The notes: generated by a model from the letters alone, not told the origin. A stretch of 64,000 bases of DNA from Polyangiaceae bacterium (GCA_020633235.1 JACKEA010000001.1:2232001-2296000), one strand, 5' to 3'; positions 48,489 to 57,674 are shown, numbered from the stretch's first letter. Program-made: numbers and translations.

Positions 48489-51023
48489 TTTGGCAGCATC
48501 CGGGAGGGGCGTTTCAGGGCCCGCGTCGGAAGCGGCGTCCGCTGCCGCATCTGCGCCGGCGTCGCCGTAGCTGCCGTCGCCGTCGGCGTCGATCCACACG
48601 GGATTCGTGAAGGCGAGGGGAGCGGCGTGCACGCCGGGGAGCACGTCGTCGAGCTCGCGGCTGCCGCGCACGACGACGACGACCCAGGTGTCGCGCGCCA
48701 CGGCGACGCGCGTCTGCCAGGTGAGTCGGAGCGGCGCCGTGGGGGCAGCCACGCGCTCGGTCTCGGCCACGCGCTCGCCGGCGATCCACACCTCGGCGCG
48801 GGTGATGTCGATGAACGCGGGCGCCTGCACCGACACTTGAACGCTCACTTCACCCTCGTCGGCGACGGCGAGCCCCCCCGGCTCCTGGCCGCCCACGCGC
48901 ACGTCCAAGAACGGGCCGTTGCTCACGAAGGCGCGGCCTCCGCGGAGCGCCGAGACGATCTGCTCCGCGGTCACGTGCCCCGGTCGGTCGTCGGGCACCC
49001 GCAGATAGGTTCGCGGGTAGCCGGCCCACTCGCGGCTCAGCTGATGCGAGTCGGAGTTACCCATCGCCGTGTAACGATGCCCTGCTTCCAGAAGTCGAAA
49101 CCACTCTCGCAGGTTCTCGTCGATCACCTTCGGCTGCCCCAGCTCGAAGCCGTTCACCACCTCCAGGGTATCGAAGTCGAAGCTGAAGCCTTCCGCTCCG
49201 GCCTCCATGCTGCCGGAGTCGAGCTCGGCGCGGTTGAAGTAGCCGATGTCCGCCATGCGCGGGTGGTTCACCTGCACCAGGACGCCCGGGGCAAGCTCGC
49301 GCACCCGTGCGAACAAGTCCCTGGGCAACAACTCGCCGGTCGCGGGCAGCCCGGCGTCGAGCGGGTACGGATACGCGTTGAAGTGCCCCCAGCGCGTGGT
49401 GGTGAGCTCCACGCCCGGCATGGTGGCCAATCGCGACTCGGCATCGAAGCCGCGGAGCGTGGGCGCGTAGTCCGTGACGTGGTTGTGATCCGTGGGCACC
49501 GCCACCTCGATGCCGGCAGCCACCAGTGCGGTCACGCGGTCCTCCAGGCTGACGCTGGAGTCGTGGCTGGGCGCGGCATGCAGGTGGAAGTCGCCGGCGA
49601 TCCAGCCCGGCGAGTCCACTTTGCGCGGCAACACGGCGCGCACCGTGGCTCCGGCCTCTGCGGTCACGCTCACGGCCTGTTCCCACAGCGCGTACTCGGG
49701 ACCGTGGGTGAACAGCATGCGGTAGCGCCCGGGCGGCAGCTCCACGCGGCCTTCACCCGTCAAGGTGTAGCCGGCGTGGCCCGCGCCCTCGGCGCGCTCC
49801 GCGGGGCCGAAGAACGGCGTCTTGGTCGGCGGGATGCCGCGCACCAACCAGCGCGCGGCCAGCGGTGCCTGCTCCGAATCCACCACGGTGAAGCGCAGCA
49901 TGCCGGGTTCCGGTGGGATCAGGCGCACCTCCCGCGGATCACTGCCGGGCTCCAGCGTGACGCTCTCGCTGTCCTCGCCGCCCGGCGCGCGCAGCAGCAA
50001 GCGGTACTCGCCGGGGGGCAACGGCAGCTCGAAGCTGCCGTCCCGTTGGGCGCGGACGGTGAGCACGGGTTTGCCGTCCGGGTGCTCGGCTTCGACGGTG
50101 GCCCAGCTGGGAGCGGGATCGAGCTTGCCCCGCACCACGCGCACGTCCTTGCCCGACAGCTTCCACGCCACCCGCGCGACGCCGGCGAGCCCTCCCGGCG
50201 CGACGACGAGGTAGCGGGTCACTTCGCGGGACGCGCCCGCTGCGAGCTCCGCCGCGCGGGTCATGGCGCGCTGATCGCGCGGTCCGATGGGATCGAAGCG
50301 AAACTCCACGTCCGCTCCGTCGGGGTAGGCGAGGGCGCTCGAGAACAGCTGGCCCCGCCGCGCGATCCACGGCACGCGCTCTCGCGCCGCAGCCTCCACG
50401 AAGCCGAGCCGCGGCGCAAAGGTCGCCGCACCGGGCCAGCTCACCTCGTCTCCCACCGCCAGCGCCGCGAGAGGAGTCTTCTGGGTGTTGGTGATCCGCG
50501 TGACCAACGCGGCCCGCTCACTCCCCGGAGTGAGCTCGACGCGGGTCGCGAGCTCGAGCGCGCCATCGAAGCTCTCTTGCTCGACCAGCAAACGCGGCGT
50601 TGGGCCATCGAGCAACGGACGCACCCCCTTCATCTTCAGCGGCTGGTCCACGCCGGCGAGCTCCACCACCGTGCGCAGACCGAGCAGGTGATCGGTGTGG
50701 AAGTCTCCCACCGATACGTCCAACATCGCACCATGCCGCAGCTGACGCTCCACACCGGCCGCGTCGGCTCCCATGCTCAGGGATAGCCCTTTGGTGGCCA
50801 GTAGCCAGTCGCCGATCTGCGCCTGAACCGCAGGACCGGGTTCCAAACCCGGCGCCACGACATGAGACAAGGTGACGCCACCCTTCGTCACGGGCTGCGA
50901 CAGAGCGACCGCTTCGTTGTCGGAACAGCCGTTGCGAATCAGCGTCACGATCGCGACCGTGGAGAAGGCGGCGAGCAGCGCTGCTAGAAGATGATGCCGC
51001 CGGTGCGACGCGGGCGTGGTCAC
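48486..51023 (-). CDS. CehA/McbA-type metallohydrolase (PHP fold)
   Basis: The 845-aa product has an N-terminal membrane segment (about residues 10-30), so the bulk is probably periplasmic. A beta-rich region follows to about 480, including two carboxypeptidase-regulatory-like stretches (GSFELPLPPGEYRLLLRAPGG). Residues about 485-730 are a PHP domain: GDFHLHAAPSHDSS, PTDHNHV, QVNHPRMADIG and GNSDSHQ. These are the metal ligands of the CehA/McbA hydrolase group. The C-terminus ends in an Ala/Asp-rich stretch after IDADGDGSYGD. The GTG start is used; its substrate is unknown. Confidence 0.88.
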   Translation of the reverse strand: MTTPASHRRHHLLAALLAAFSTVAIVTLIRNGCSDNEAVALSQPVTKGGVTLSHVVAPGLEPGPAVQAQIGDWLLATKGLSLSMGADAAGVERQLRHGAMLDVSVGDFHTDHLLGLRTVVELAGVDQPLKMKGVRPLLDGPTPRLLVEQESFDGALELATRVELTPGSERAALVTRITNTQKTPLAALAVGDEVSWPGAATFAPRLGFVEAAARERVPWIARRGQLFSSALAYPDGADVEFRFDPIGPRDQRAMTRAAELAAGASREVTRYLVVAPGGLAGVARVAWKLSGKDVRVVRGKLDPAPSWATVEAEHPDGKPVLTVRAQRDGSFELPLPPGEYRLLLRAPGGEDSESVTLEPGSDPREVRLIPPEPGMLRFTVVDSEQAPLAARWLVRGIPPTKTPFFGPAERAEGAGHAGYTLTGEGRVELPPGRYRMLFTHGPEYALWEQAVSVTAEAGATVRAVLPRKVDSPGWIAGDFHLHAAPSHDSSVSLEDRVTALVAAGIEVAVPTDHNHVTDYAPTLRGFDAESRLATMPGVELTTTRWGHFNAYPYPLDAGLPATGELLPRDLFARVRELAPGVLVQVNHPRMADIGYFNRAELDSGSMEAGAEGFSFDFDTLEVVNGFELGQPKVIDENLREWFRLLEAGHRYTAMGNSDSHQLSREWAGYPRTYLRVPDDRPGHVTAEQIVSALRGGRAFVSNGPFLDVRVGGQEPGGLAVADEGEVSVQVSVQAPAFIDITRAEVWIAGERVAETERVAAPTAPLRLTWQTRVAVARDTWVVVVVRGSRELDDVLPGVHAAPLAFTNPVWIDADGDGSYGDAGADAAADAASDAGPETPLPDAAK

Positions 51024-51103
51024 GGTCTGCGTCCATGATGGTGGGCGTCGTCGCGATTGGCAACGCGGTGGCGCGCGGAGGGCGCCGCGGGTATCTTGTG
51101 CGC

Positions 51104-52144
51104 GTGTCGGGGCTTCGCTTTCGTACCCAGCTTGTCGCGCTGGCGCTCTTGATCGCGCCGGCTTGCGCCAAGAGCGAAGGCATCACGCCGGATCTGTCGA
51201 CCGGAGGAACGGGCGCTGGCGGTGCGGACGCGAGCGTCGGCGGGCAAGCGGGACAGGCCGGTAGCGGCGGCGGCGCGGGCATCGGCGGCGGAAGTGGCGG
51301 CACCGCTGGGGATGGCGGCAGCGCCGGCACTATGGGCGGCGCCGCTGGCGTGGGGGCGAGCGGCGGAACCGGAGCGACGGGAGGCACGGGCGGAAGCGGC
51401 GGCGCGGCGGGCGGAAGCGGCGGCGCGACGGGGGGCACGGGCGGAAGCGGCGGCGCGACGGGCGGCACGGGCGGAACGGGCGGTAGCGGCGGCTTCGCCG
51501 GTTGCCCCATCACGAGCTACGACTTCGCGTCGTGCACCGGCTTCACCGCGGGGGGCACCAAGAGCGACTGGCAGTGCGGCGTGCCCTCCAGCGGCCCAGG
51601 CGCCGATCACACCGGCGGCGGCCAGTGCTGGGGCACGAACCTGTCCGGCAACAGCAACAACTGCGCGGACTCGACCCTCACTTCGCCGGTCATCGATCTC
51701 AGCGGCGCGAGCGGCTTGGCGCTCCGCCTGCAGCTCTACCAGTGGTACGACTTCCGAGCCTGCAACGCCGGCAACGCGCTGTGCAGCCTGGTGTGCGCCT
51801 TCGACAAGTCGACCTATTCCGGCGGCATCGTGGAAGTGTTCGATGGTTCGAGCTGGCAGAAGCTGAACCCCACCACCGGGTACGGCAGCACGCCGGTAGA
51901 CTGCTACTCCGTCAGCGCCGAGGGTGGCGTCACCTGTCAGCCGTGCGCCCTGGACGGCGTCAACGGCTTCAGCGGTGCCACCGGCGGCTGGGTCCCGGTG
52001 GAGTTCGACATCTCGAGCTACGCCACGGCGAGCTTCCAGTTCCGATTCCACTTCGCCAGCTACGACAGCGAGTTCTTGTGCCATCCCGCCAAGGCCGGCT
52101 GGTACGTGGACGACATTCGCGTGGCCAAGCTCTCCTGCCCGTGA
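51104..52144 (+). CDS. Gly-rich lipoprotein with jelly-roll-like domain
   Basis: GTG 51104 gives a signal with Cys21 (LIAPAC). The next 120 residues are a linker of GGATGGTGG-type repeats, as in the lipoproteins at 831 and 5064. The last 190 residues form a beta-rich domain with paired Cys and motifs such as LTSPVIDLSGASG, then WVPVEFDISSYA and GWYVDDIRV. These recall MAM/jelly-roll carbohydrate- or protein-binding domains found in immune-inhibitor-A-type proteases. Starts at 51098 or 51035 are possible. It is divergent from the CehA-like gene. Confidence 0.8.
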   Translation: MSGLRFRTQLVALALLIAPACAKSEGITPDLSTGGTGAGGADASVGGQAGQAGSGGGAGIGGGSGGTAGDGGSAGTMGGAAGVGASGGTGATGGTGGSGGAAGGSGGATGGTGGSGGATGGTGGTGGSGGFAGCPITSYDFASCTGFTAGGTKSDWQCGVPSSGPGADHTGGGQCWGTNLSGNSNNCADSTLTSPVIDLSGASGLALRLQLYQWYDFRACNAGNALCSLVCAFDKSTYSGGIVEVFDGSSWQKLNPTTGYGSTPVDCYSVSAEGGVTCQPCALDGVNGFSGATGGWVPVEFDISSYATASFQFRFHFASYDSEFLCHPAKAGWYVDDIRVAKLSCP

Positions 52145-52211
52145 CGGTATCGCGCCGCCCCGACATGCTTCGGATTGAGCTGCCGCAGGCCGTGGGCTAG
52201 CGTGGCGAATC

Positions 52212-52625
52212 GTGCCGGCATCTCAGCGCAAGCTCTGCGAGTTTCCCACCGTGGGCGACAGCGACGGTTGGGCCGTGACGCGTCAGGGCGACATCGTGCT
52301 CGTGAAATTCAAGGGTCGCATGACCGGCGCCGACGGTGCCCGCTCGGCGAAACGCGCCTTCGAGCTCGCCGGCGACGACACCGTGGACCTGGTGGGCGAC
52401 CTGCTGGAGCTCGAGCACTACGAGCCGCAGGTGCGCAGTGACTGGCAACGCATCGCCTCGCCCCACAAGAAGCAAGTGAACGCGGTGTGCGTGGCCGCGC
52501 AGAAGTCGCTGGTGCGCATGGGCGTGCAGGCCTTCGGGCTGTTCGTCGGCATTCCCACAAAGGTGGTGGGCACGCGCGCGGAGATGGAACGCTGCGTGTT
52601 GGATCTGATGAGCCGGCGCCACTGA
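52212..52625 (+). CDS. STAS/SpoIIAA-like hypothetical protein, 137 aa
   Basis: The 137-aa cytosolic protein starts at GTG 52212. A beta strand DIVLVKFKGRMTGAD, a helix, then VDLVGDLLELEHY and a later strand NAVCVAAQKSLVRMG follow. This order recalls the small SpoIIAA-like STAS fold seen in many myxobacterial proteins. The fold call is weak and no partner kinase is nearby. It is followed by an inverted pair of repeats. Confidence 0.65.
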   Translation: MPASQRKLCEFPTVGDSDGWAVTRQGDIVLVKFKGRMTGADGARSAKRAFELAGDDTVDLVGDLLELEHYEPQVRSDWQRIASPHKKQVNAVCVAAQKSLVRMGVQAFGLFVGIPTKVVGTRAEMERCVLDLMSRRH

Positions 52626-52632
52626 CGGTTTC

Positions 52633-52690
52633 ATGTCGGTCCGGCGCGATGCCCGGCGCGCTTCGTGCGTTTCCGCGGCGGCCCGACAAG
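52633..52690. repeat. Paired inverted REP-like repeats (BIME-like)
   Basis: Left arm 52633-52653 (ATGTCGGTCCGGCGCGATGC) and right arm 52667-52690 (reverse complement CTTGTCGGGCCGCCGCGGAA...) match imperfectly in inverted orientation. The pair lies between the stop of the STAS-like gene and the 3' end of tRNA-Phe. Confidence 0.65.
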
Positions 52691-52707
52691 GATCTCTGGA
52701 AGCAGGG

Positions 52708-52780
52708 TGTCCGGGGACGGAATTGAACCGCCGACACGTGGATTTTCAATCCACTGCTCTACCAACTGAGCTACCCGGAC
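52708..52780 (-). tRNA. tRNA-Phe (anticodon GAA)
   Basis: The minus strand folds as a full 73-base tRNA. The acceptor is GTCCGGG / CCCGGAC, the D-arm contains AGCTCAGTTGGTAGAGC, and the anticodon loop ATTGAAAATC has GAA at 52745-52747. The T-arm includes GGTTCAATTCC. The discriminator base is A and CCA is not encoded. Confidence 0.97.
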
Positions 52781-52873
52781 GAGAGGGCCGGAACCTTTAG
52801 CGCAATCCCCCGGCAGCGCGCAACAAGGTCGCGCAGGGGCGTGAGGGCCAGCGCGAAACCGGCGGGAAAGTCG

Positions 52874-55030
52874 CTACTCCGCGCCTTCTGCGCGGGACTC
52901 GGCGGTCCGGATGCGCGCGACGGCTTCGACCTCCACCGGCATGCCGACGAGCCAAGCCATGCCGCTCAGGGGGTCGACGGCCCTCGCGCCGCCGGCGGCC
53001 AGCTGATTGACGTTCTGTCCGCCCCGCGCCTTGGCCGTGCTCCAGCTGCTGCCGGCGACGTGACCGTAACCGTGGGGTACGGCCACGACCCCGGGGCCGA
53101 GCTCCGCGTTGACCCGGGCGGGCAGCTCGACGGAGTGCCCGTTGGCCGCGATGCGCACGCGGTCGCCGTCGCGAATGCCCAGGCGGCGCGCGTCCGCTTC
53201 GGACAGGTGCGCCGCGTGCTCGGGGGTGCTGAGGCGAGGGTTGTCGTGCATCCAGGAGTTGTGCCCGAGGCGCTCGCGCTTGCTGATCAGCCGCAGCTGC
53301 TGCGTCTCGGTGAGGGATGCCTCGAGCTCGTCCAGACGGCGCCACACTTCCGTGGGGTACAGCGCCACGCGCTTGTCCGGCGTGCCGATGCGGCGAGCCA
53401 GGAAGTCCCCCGGGCGCTCGCGATGCGACAGCTCGATGCCGTGAGGGTGGGCCGTGAGGGCCTTCTTGGGGCGGAGGCCCAGCGCGGGAGCAAGGAGCGG
53501 CAGTGCCAGCGCCTCGGTGCCGCCCGCGCGCAGCGCTGCGCGGGTCGCGAGATCTGCGGCGCGGTTTCCGAACAGCGGCAGGCCGGCGGCGCGGGCGATG
53601 TCCGCCAAGATGCGCCACTCCTGCCGGCGCTCGGCGCGCGGCGACACGACGGCGTCGCTCCACTGCACGTAGGGTGTGGGCTGGAGCTGCAGCTGCGCCA
53701 GAGGAAAGTCTTCCCGCTCGAGAAAGTCGGTCGACGGCAAGAGGTGCGTGGCGTGTGCGCCAGTGTCGTTGACGAACAGATCCACGCTGACGCACAGCTC
53801 GAGCTTCGCGAGGGCGCGCGAGAGGCGGTCTCCGTCCGGCGCGCTCAACACGGGGTTGCCCGCCACCACGATCAACGCGCGGATCTGCTCGGGACCGGGC
53901 GTCAGGATCTCGTCGGCGAGGATGGGCGTCGGCAAGGTGCCGAGCACCGGCGAGAAGCCGCCGATGCGGCTCTTCCAGTGGGGTTCGCGATCCAGGCCGA
54001 TGAGCCGCGCGAGGCCGGCGGTGTCCGCGGCGCCGCGGATCATCAGCGCGCCGCCCGCCCGGTCGAGGTTGCCCGTCAGGAGCTCGAGGGCGATCTTGGC
54101 GGCGTAGGCGATGTTTCCGAAGCGACCCTGATTCACGCCGGTGGACACGTGACAGAAGGCGCCCTCGGCGGAGGCGAAGGCGCGCGCGAGCTCACGGATG
54201 CGTTCGGCCGAGACGCGGGTGGCGGCGCTCACGTGCTCTGGCGTGAAGCGCGCCGCCGCTCGGCGGAGCTCGGAGACGCCCGTCGCGTGGCGCTCCGCCA
54301 TGGTGTGATCGAGGAGATCTTCGTCGAAGATCACGTTCAACAGCGCGAGCAAGAACGCCGCGTCGGTGTCCGGCGCGATGGCCACGTGCTCACCCACCAA
54401 CTGCGCCGTCTCGCTCTTGCGCGGATCCACCACCACCACACGGCCGCCGCGCGCTTCGATGGCCTTCAGACGCGCGACCATCCGAGGCGCATTCACGAAG
54501 GAGCTCTGGCTCACGCTCGGGTTCGTGCCCAAAAGCAACGCGAAGCGCGCCCGATCCAGATCGGGCACCGGGTGAGTGCCGGCGCTGCCCAGCATGTGGC
54601 GCGCGACGACGAACTTGTTGTTGCAGTCGAGGGAGCCGGCGGAAAAGTAGTTGCGGGTGCCCAGGGCCTGCACGAAGGCCATGCCGTACACCGGCAGGGT
54701 GTAGCTGAAGGCCGCTGGATTTCCGACGTAGATGCCAATGGCGTGGGGCCCGTGCTGGTCGCGAATGCTGCGGAGCTTGTCTCCGATCTCGCGCGTGGCG
54801 TCCGTCCACGACACGCGTTCCAGACCCTCTGGGCCGCGGCGCTGGGGATGGTTCAGCCGACCTGGGCTCTCGTGGACTTCGCGGAAGCGGGTGCCCTTGG
54901 CGCAGGCGAAACCGCGGCTGACGACGTGCTCCTTGTCCGGGCGCAGGGCCACGACGCGATCCCCCTCCACGTCCGCAAGCATTCCGCAGGCCGCTTCGCA
55001 GATGCGGCAGTACGTCACCTTCGTGTTCAC
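52874..55030 (-). CDS. Molybdopterin-dependent oxidoreductase
   Basis: The 718-aa protein has an N-terminal [4Fe-4S] site (CRICEAACGM with a fourth Cys in ACAKG). The molybdopterin domains follow (SLDCNNKF, LLLGTNPSVS, GGRVVVVDPR) and a C-terminal dinucleotide-binding barrel (VAVPHGYGH). It belongs to the formate dehydrogenase/NapA-like group of bis-MGD enzymes. No Tat signal precedes the cluster, so it is cytosolic. The GTG start overlaps the stop of the Uma2-family gene (GTGA). No electron-transfer partner is adjacent. Substrate not identified. Confidence 0.92.
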   Translation of the reverse strand: MNTKVTYCRICEAACGMLADVEGDRVVALRPDKEHVVSRGFACAKGTRFREVHESPGRLNHPQRRGPEGLERVSWTDATREIGDKLRSIRDQHGPHAIGIYVGNPAAFSYTLPVYGMAFVQALGTRNYFSAGSLDCNNKFVVARHMLGSAGTHPVPDLDRARFALLLGTNPSVSQSSFVNAPRMVARLKAIEARGGRVVVVDPRKSETAQLVGEHVAIAPDTDAAFLLALLNVIFDEDLLDHTMAERHATGVSELRRAAARFTPEHVSAATRVSAERIRELARAFASAEGAFCHVSTGVNQGRFGNIAYAAKIALELLTGNLDRAGGALMIRGAADTAGLARLIGLDREPHWKSRIGGFSPVLGTLPTPILADEILTPGPEQIRALIVVAGNPVLSAPDGDRLSRALAKLELCVSVDLFVNDTGAHATHLLPSTDFLEREDFPLAQLQLQPTPYVQWSDAVVSPRAERRQEWRILADIARAAGLPLFGNRAADLATRAALRAGGTEALALPLLAPALGLRPKKALTAHPHGIELSHRERPGDFLARRIGTPDKRVALYPTEVWRRLDELEASLTETQQLRLISKRERLGHNSWMHDNPRLSTPEHAAHLSEADARRLGIRDGDRVRIAANGHSVELPARVNAELGPGVVAVPHGYGHVAGSSWSTAKARGGQNVNQLAAGGARAVDPLSGMAWLVGMPVEVEAVARIRTAESRAEGAE

Positions 55031-55851
55031 GATCCCCCGTCTCCTTCCAATCGACGTTCCAGCGCTTCGAGGCGAGCACGGAGCTCGCGTTCGGCCTCCA
55101 GGGCGCGTTCTTTCTCTGCGCGCTCGCGTTCTTTCTCTGCGCGCTCGCGTTCTTTCTCTGCGCGCTCGCGTTCTTTCTCTGCGCGCTCACGTTCGCCGTG
55201 GGCGCTCAGCTCCTCTTCGCGCGTCTGCCACGGCTCGTTGCCCGCGCGATCGTGACTGAAGACCAGCTCGCCGTCGTTCGCCGAGAGCCAACAGCCGAGC
55301 ACCTCGGAGAAGATCGGCCCGTCCGTGGCGGCGACGCGGTCGAAGGCGCCGCAGGCGTCCCGGCGCCAGAGCTGCAGTAGGATTGGCCCACCCAGGGACG
55401 CCGGGCCCGCCAGACGGGGGTCGAACACCACGAGCTCTTGGGTCCTGAGCGCCGCGTAGCGCTCGTGGACGTCTCGGTAGTCCTTGTGGGGGTGATTGGC
55501 GCTGACGACCTCGAAGCAGATAGTGGGCGGTAGGTGGCCCGGCTTCCACAAGCACAGGCTGCCGAGTTGCTCGACCTTCGGCGGTGGCGGGTCGAGCACG
55601 CACACGTCAGGGTCGATGCCGATCTGCGGCGCGCGTTCGAGCCAACGAACGGCAAGGTTGCGAGCGATGCGCACGGGGCGCGGCAGGGCTTGGGCCCAGT
55701 TGTCGAGCACCGCCCGGATGCGCTGGGCGGTGTGATCGTGAGGAATGGACTCTGGCACGGTGCCCTCGGGGAGCACCCACTGCTCGGGCTCGGGGCGAAC
55801 CCGATACCGCAGCGTCACGAAGCTCGCGGGATCGTCCACGAGGTCGAGCAT
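55027..55851 (-). CDS. Uma2 family (PD-(D/E)XK-like) protein with heptad repeat tail
   Basis: The 274-aa product carries the DUF820/Uma2 core: HDHTAQRIRAVLDNW, RIARNLAVRWLE, then IDPDVCVLDPPPP and ICFEVVSANHPHKDY. The Asp and the Glu-Val-x pair are the nuclease-like residues. Residues about 222-250 are four ERAEKER repeats from a 21-bp tandem repeat, predicting a charged coiled coil. ATG 55851 is chosen; 55869 is also possible. The stop overlaps the oxidoreductase start. Uma2 genes are very numerous in some bacteria; the role is unproven. Confidence 0.85.
   Translation of the reverse strand: MLDLVDDPASFVTLRYRVRPEPEQWVLPEGTVPESIPHDHTAQRIRAVLDNWAQALPRPVRIARNLAVRWLERAPQIGIDPDVCVLDPPPPKVEQLGSLCLWKPGHLPPTICFEVVSANHPHKDYRDVHERYAALRTQELVVFDPRLAGPASLGGPILLQLWRRDACGAFDRVAATDGPIFSEVLGCWLSANDGELVFSHDRAGNEPWQTREEELSAHGERERAEKERERAEKERERAEKERERAEKERALEAERELRARLEALERRLEGDGGS
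55105..55188 (-). repeat. Four perfect 21-bp tandem repeats in the Uma2-family gene
   Basis: Four identical 21-bp units, each GCGTTCTTTCTCTGCGCGCT followed by C on the plus strand, encode ERAEKER heptads on the minus strand. The perfect identity implies recent expansion. There are no spacers, so it is not a CRISPR array. Confidence 0.92.
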
Positions 55852-55997
55852 AGCTCGGGAGGGGTGCATGCGGGAGGTCACAGCAGGCGACGTGCCGACC
55901 ACGAATGTCCGCGGATTCGTTGGATCCGAGGGGTGGCGGCCAGTGGCGGCTGGCGGCGAATGGCCAGCGCCGTGGGGCTTTGCTACTGGGCTCGACG

Positions 55998-56537
55998 ATG
56001 CGACGCCTCTTGCTCGCGCTCTGGCTATCGTCGTGTGCGGTCTCGCCACCGCCTCCGGAGGTCCGTGCAGCGCCTGCGTCGCCCATGGCAGCACAAACGC
56101 CCGCCCCCAACTTCACGGACGACTCCCCCGGGCCGCCGGACGATCCGCTTTGGCAGCGCGCGGGCCGCGCGGACGCCATCGATCTGGCGGCGTTGGCGGA
56201 GCGTGAGGGCGCGACCGGCCTCGAGGCCCAGCTCGGGCGCGGTGGGAGTGCCGGGCGCACGGCCCTCTTGGCGTTGCCCTTTGCACCGGACGCCGAGCTC
56301 GCGGCCGGCCGGCTGTGCCGGCTGGCCTCGGAGGTGGACTCGCCCTCGCGACCGCTGGTGCTTTTGGCGCTCCACGGGGTGCTCTCCCGACCGCCGCCCG
56401 GAGAGCGGCTGGACGCCGCGGGGCTCCGCAGGTGCCAAGAGTTGCTCCGCGATCTCGCCGCGCGGCCGGCGCTGCCGCCGAGCGATCGCGACCACGTCGC
56501 TGCCGCCCGCGCGCTCCTCGAGCAGCAGCTCCAGTGA
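55998..56537 (+). CDS. Small lipoprotein, 179 aa
   Basis: ATG 55998 opens MRRLLLALWLSSC, a short lipoprotein signal with Cys13. A Pro/Ala/Ser linker leads to a helical region rich in Leu/Ala/Arg (about residues 55-175). No known domain. It lies 43 bp upstream of the PilT-like gene and on the same strand, so it may be a pilus-related accessory protein, but nothing in the sequence itself says so. Confidence 0.65.
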   Translation: MRRLLLALWLSSCAVSPPPPEVRAAPASPMAAQTPAPNFTDDSPGPPDDPLWQRAGRADAIDLAALAEREGATGLEAQLGRGGSAGRTALLALPFAPDAELAAGRLCRLASEVDSPSRPLVLLALHGVLSRPPPGERLDAAGLRRCQELLRDLAARPALPPSDRDHVAAARALLEQQLQ

Positions 56538-56580
56538 CGGAAAGCGGCGGACTTCGGTATGCTCCGGAGTCGTGGTCAGC

Positions 56581-57651
56581 ATGCAGCCCGGCTCGGGCAC
56601 CAATCCGTACTCTTCGGAGGCGTACCTTCACCAGCTCCTGAGCAAGGCCATCAACGCCGGAGCCCGGGACGTGCATCTCAAAGTGGGTCAGCCGCCGGGG
56701 GCTCGAGTGCGCGGCTCCATCGTGTACTTCCGCGTGGACAAGCTCCGCCCCGAGGACACCGAGGCGGTCGCTCGGCATCTGATCAAGGAGCAGGAGCTCC
56801 GGAACAACCTCAGCGGCTTCAACGAGTACGACACTTCTTACGCCGCGCCCGGCATCGGTCGCTTCCGCGTGAACGTGTATCACCAGCGCGGGACCCTCGC
56901 GATCGTGATGCGCGCCATCCCCTTCGACGTGCCGCGGCTCGACGACCTGGGCGTGCCGGGTGCAGTGCGAGAGCTGGCGGAGCGGGACCGGGGCCTGGTG
57001 CTGTGCGTGGGCGCTGCCGGCAACGGCAAGAGCACCACGCTGGCCGCGATGATCGCGCACATGAACGAGAACATGTCGCGTCACGTGGTCACCATCGAAG
57101 ACCCCATCGAGTACCTGCACAAGGACGGCCGTTGTTCCATCAGCCAGCGCGAGATCGGGATCGACACGGCGAGCTTCGCGGACGCGCTGCGGGCTTCCCT
57201 GCGACAAGATCCGGACGTGATCCAGGTGGGTGAGATCCGCGACTCCGAGACCATGGAGATTGCCCTCAAGGCCGCCGAGACGGGCCACTTGGTGCTGTCC
57301 ACGCTGCACACTCCGGACGTCGCTCGTACGGTGAATCGCGTGGTGGCGCTCACCCGCGGGGATCCCGAGGACGTGCGCGAGCGCCTGGGGGACGCGCTGC
57401 AGGGCGTGATTGCCCAGCGGCTTTTGCCCCGGGCGGATGGTCAGGGCATGGTGCTCGCAGCGGAGCTGCTCAGCATCACCGGCTCCGTGCGCGAGTCGGT
57501 CAAGCGCCCTCTCGGCAACCCGCCGCTCAAGGAGCTGATGGAGGCGGGGCAGGGCATGTACGGCATGCAGACCTTCGAGATGAGCGTGAAGGCGCTGCTC
57601 CGCGAAGGGCTGATCGAGCGCGAAACCGCGCGCGCGGCCATCGGCTTTTGA
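56581..57651 (+). CDS. PilT/PilU-like twitching motility ATPase
   Basis: The 356-aa secretion-type ATPase has the PilT layout: an N-terminal domain (ARDVHLKVGQPPGARV), Walker A GAAGNGKSTT, an Asp box (VVTIEDPIEYLH), Walker B (DPDVIQVGEIRD) and a His box (LVLSTLHTPD). These enzymes retract type IV pili, which in myxobacteria drive gliding by S-motility. ATG 56581 has a GGAG box 11 bases upstream. No other pil genes are adjacent, so it may be one of several paralogues. Walker A differs from the usual GPTGSGKST. Confidence 0.9.
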   Translation: MQPGSGTNPYSSEAYLHQLLSKAINAGARDVHLKVGQPPGARVRGSIVYFRVDKLRPEDTEAVARHLIKEQELRNNLSGFNEYDTSYAAPGIGRFRVNVYHQRGTLAIVMRAIPFDVPRLDDLGVPGAVRELAERDRGLVLCVGAAGNGKSTTLAAMIAHMNENMSRHVVTIEDPIEYLHKDGRCSISQREIGIDTASFADALRASLRQDPDVIQVGEIRDSETMEIALKAAETGHLVLSTLHTPDVARTVNRVVALTRGDPEDVRERLGDALQGVIAQRLLPRADGQGMVLAAELLSITGSVRESVKRPLGNPPLKELMEAGQGMYGMQTFEMSVKALLREGLIERETARAAIGF

Positions 57652-57674
57652 CGCGTCGCTGCGCGAGTCCGCCA

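Noticed and set aside
55105..55188. Possible CRISPR array (four identical short repeats)
   Set aside because: The 21-bp units are directly joined with no spacers and encode in-frame heptads of the Uma2-like protein.
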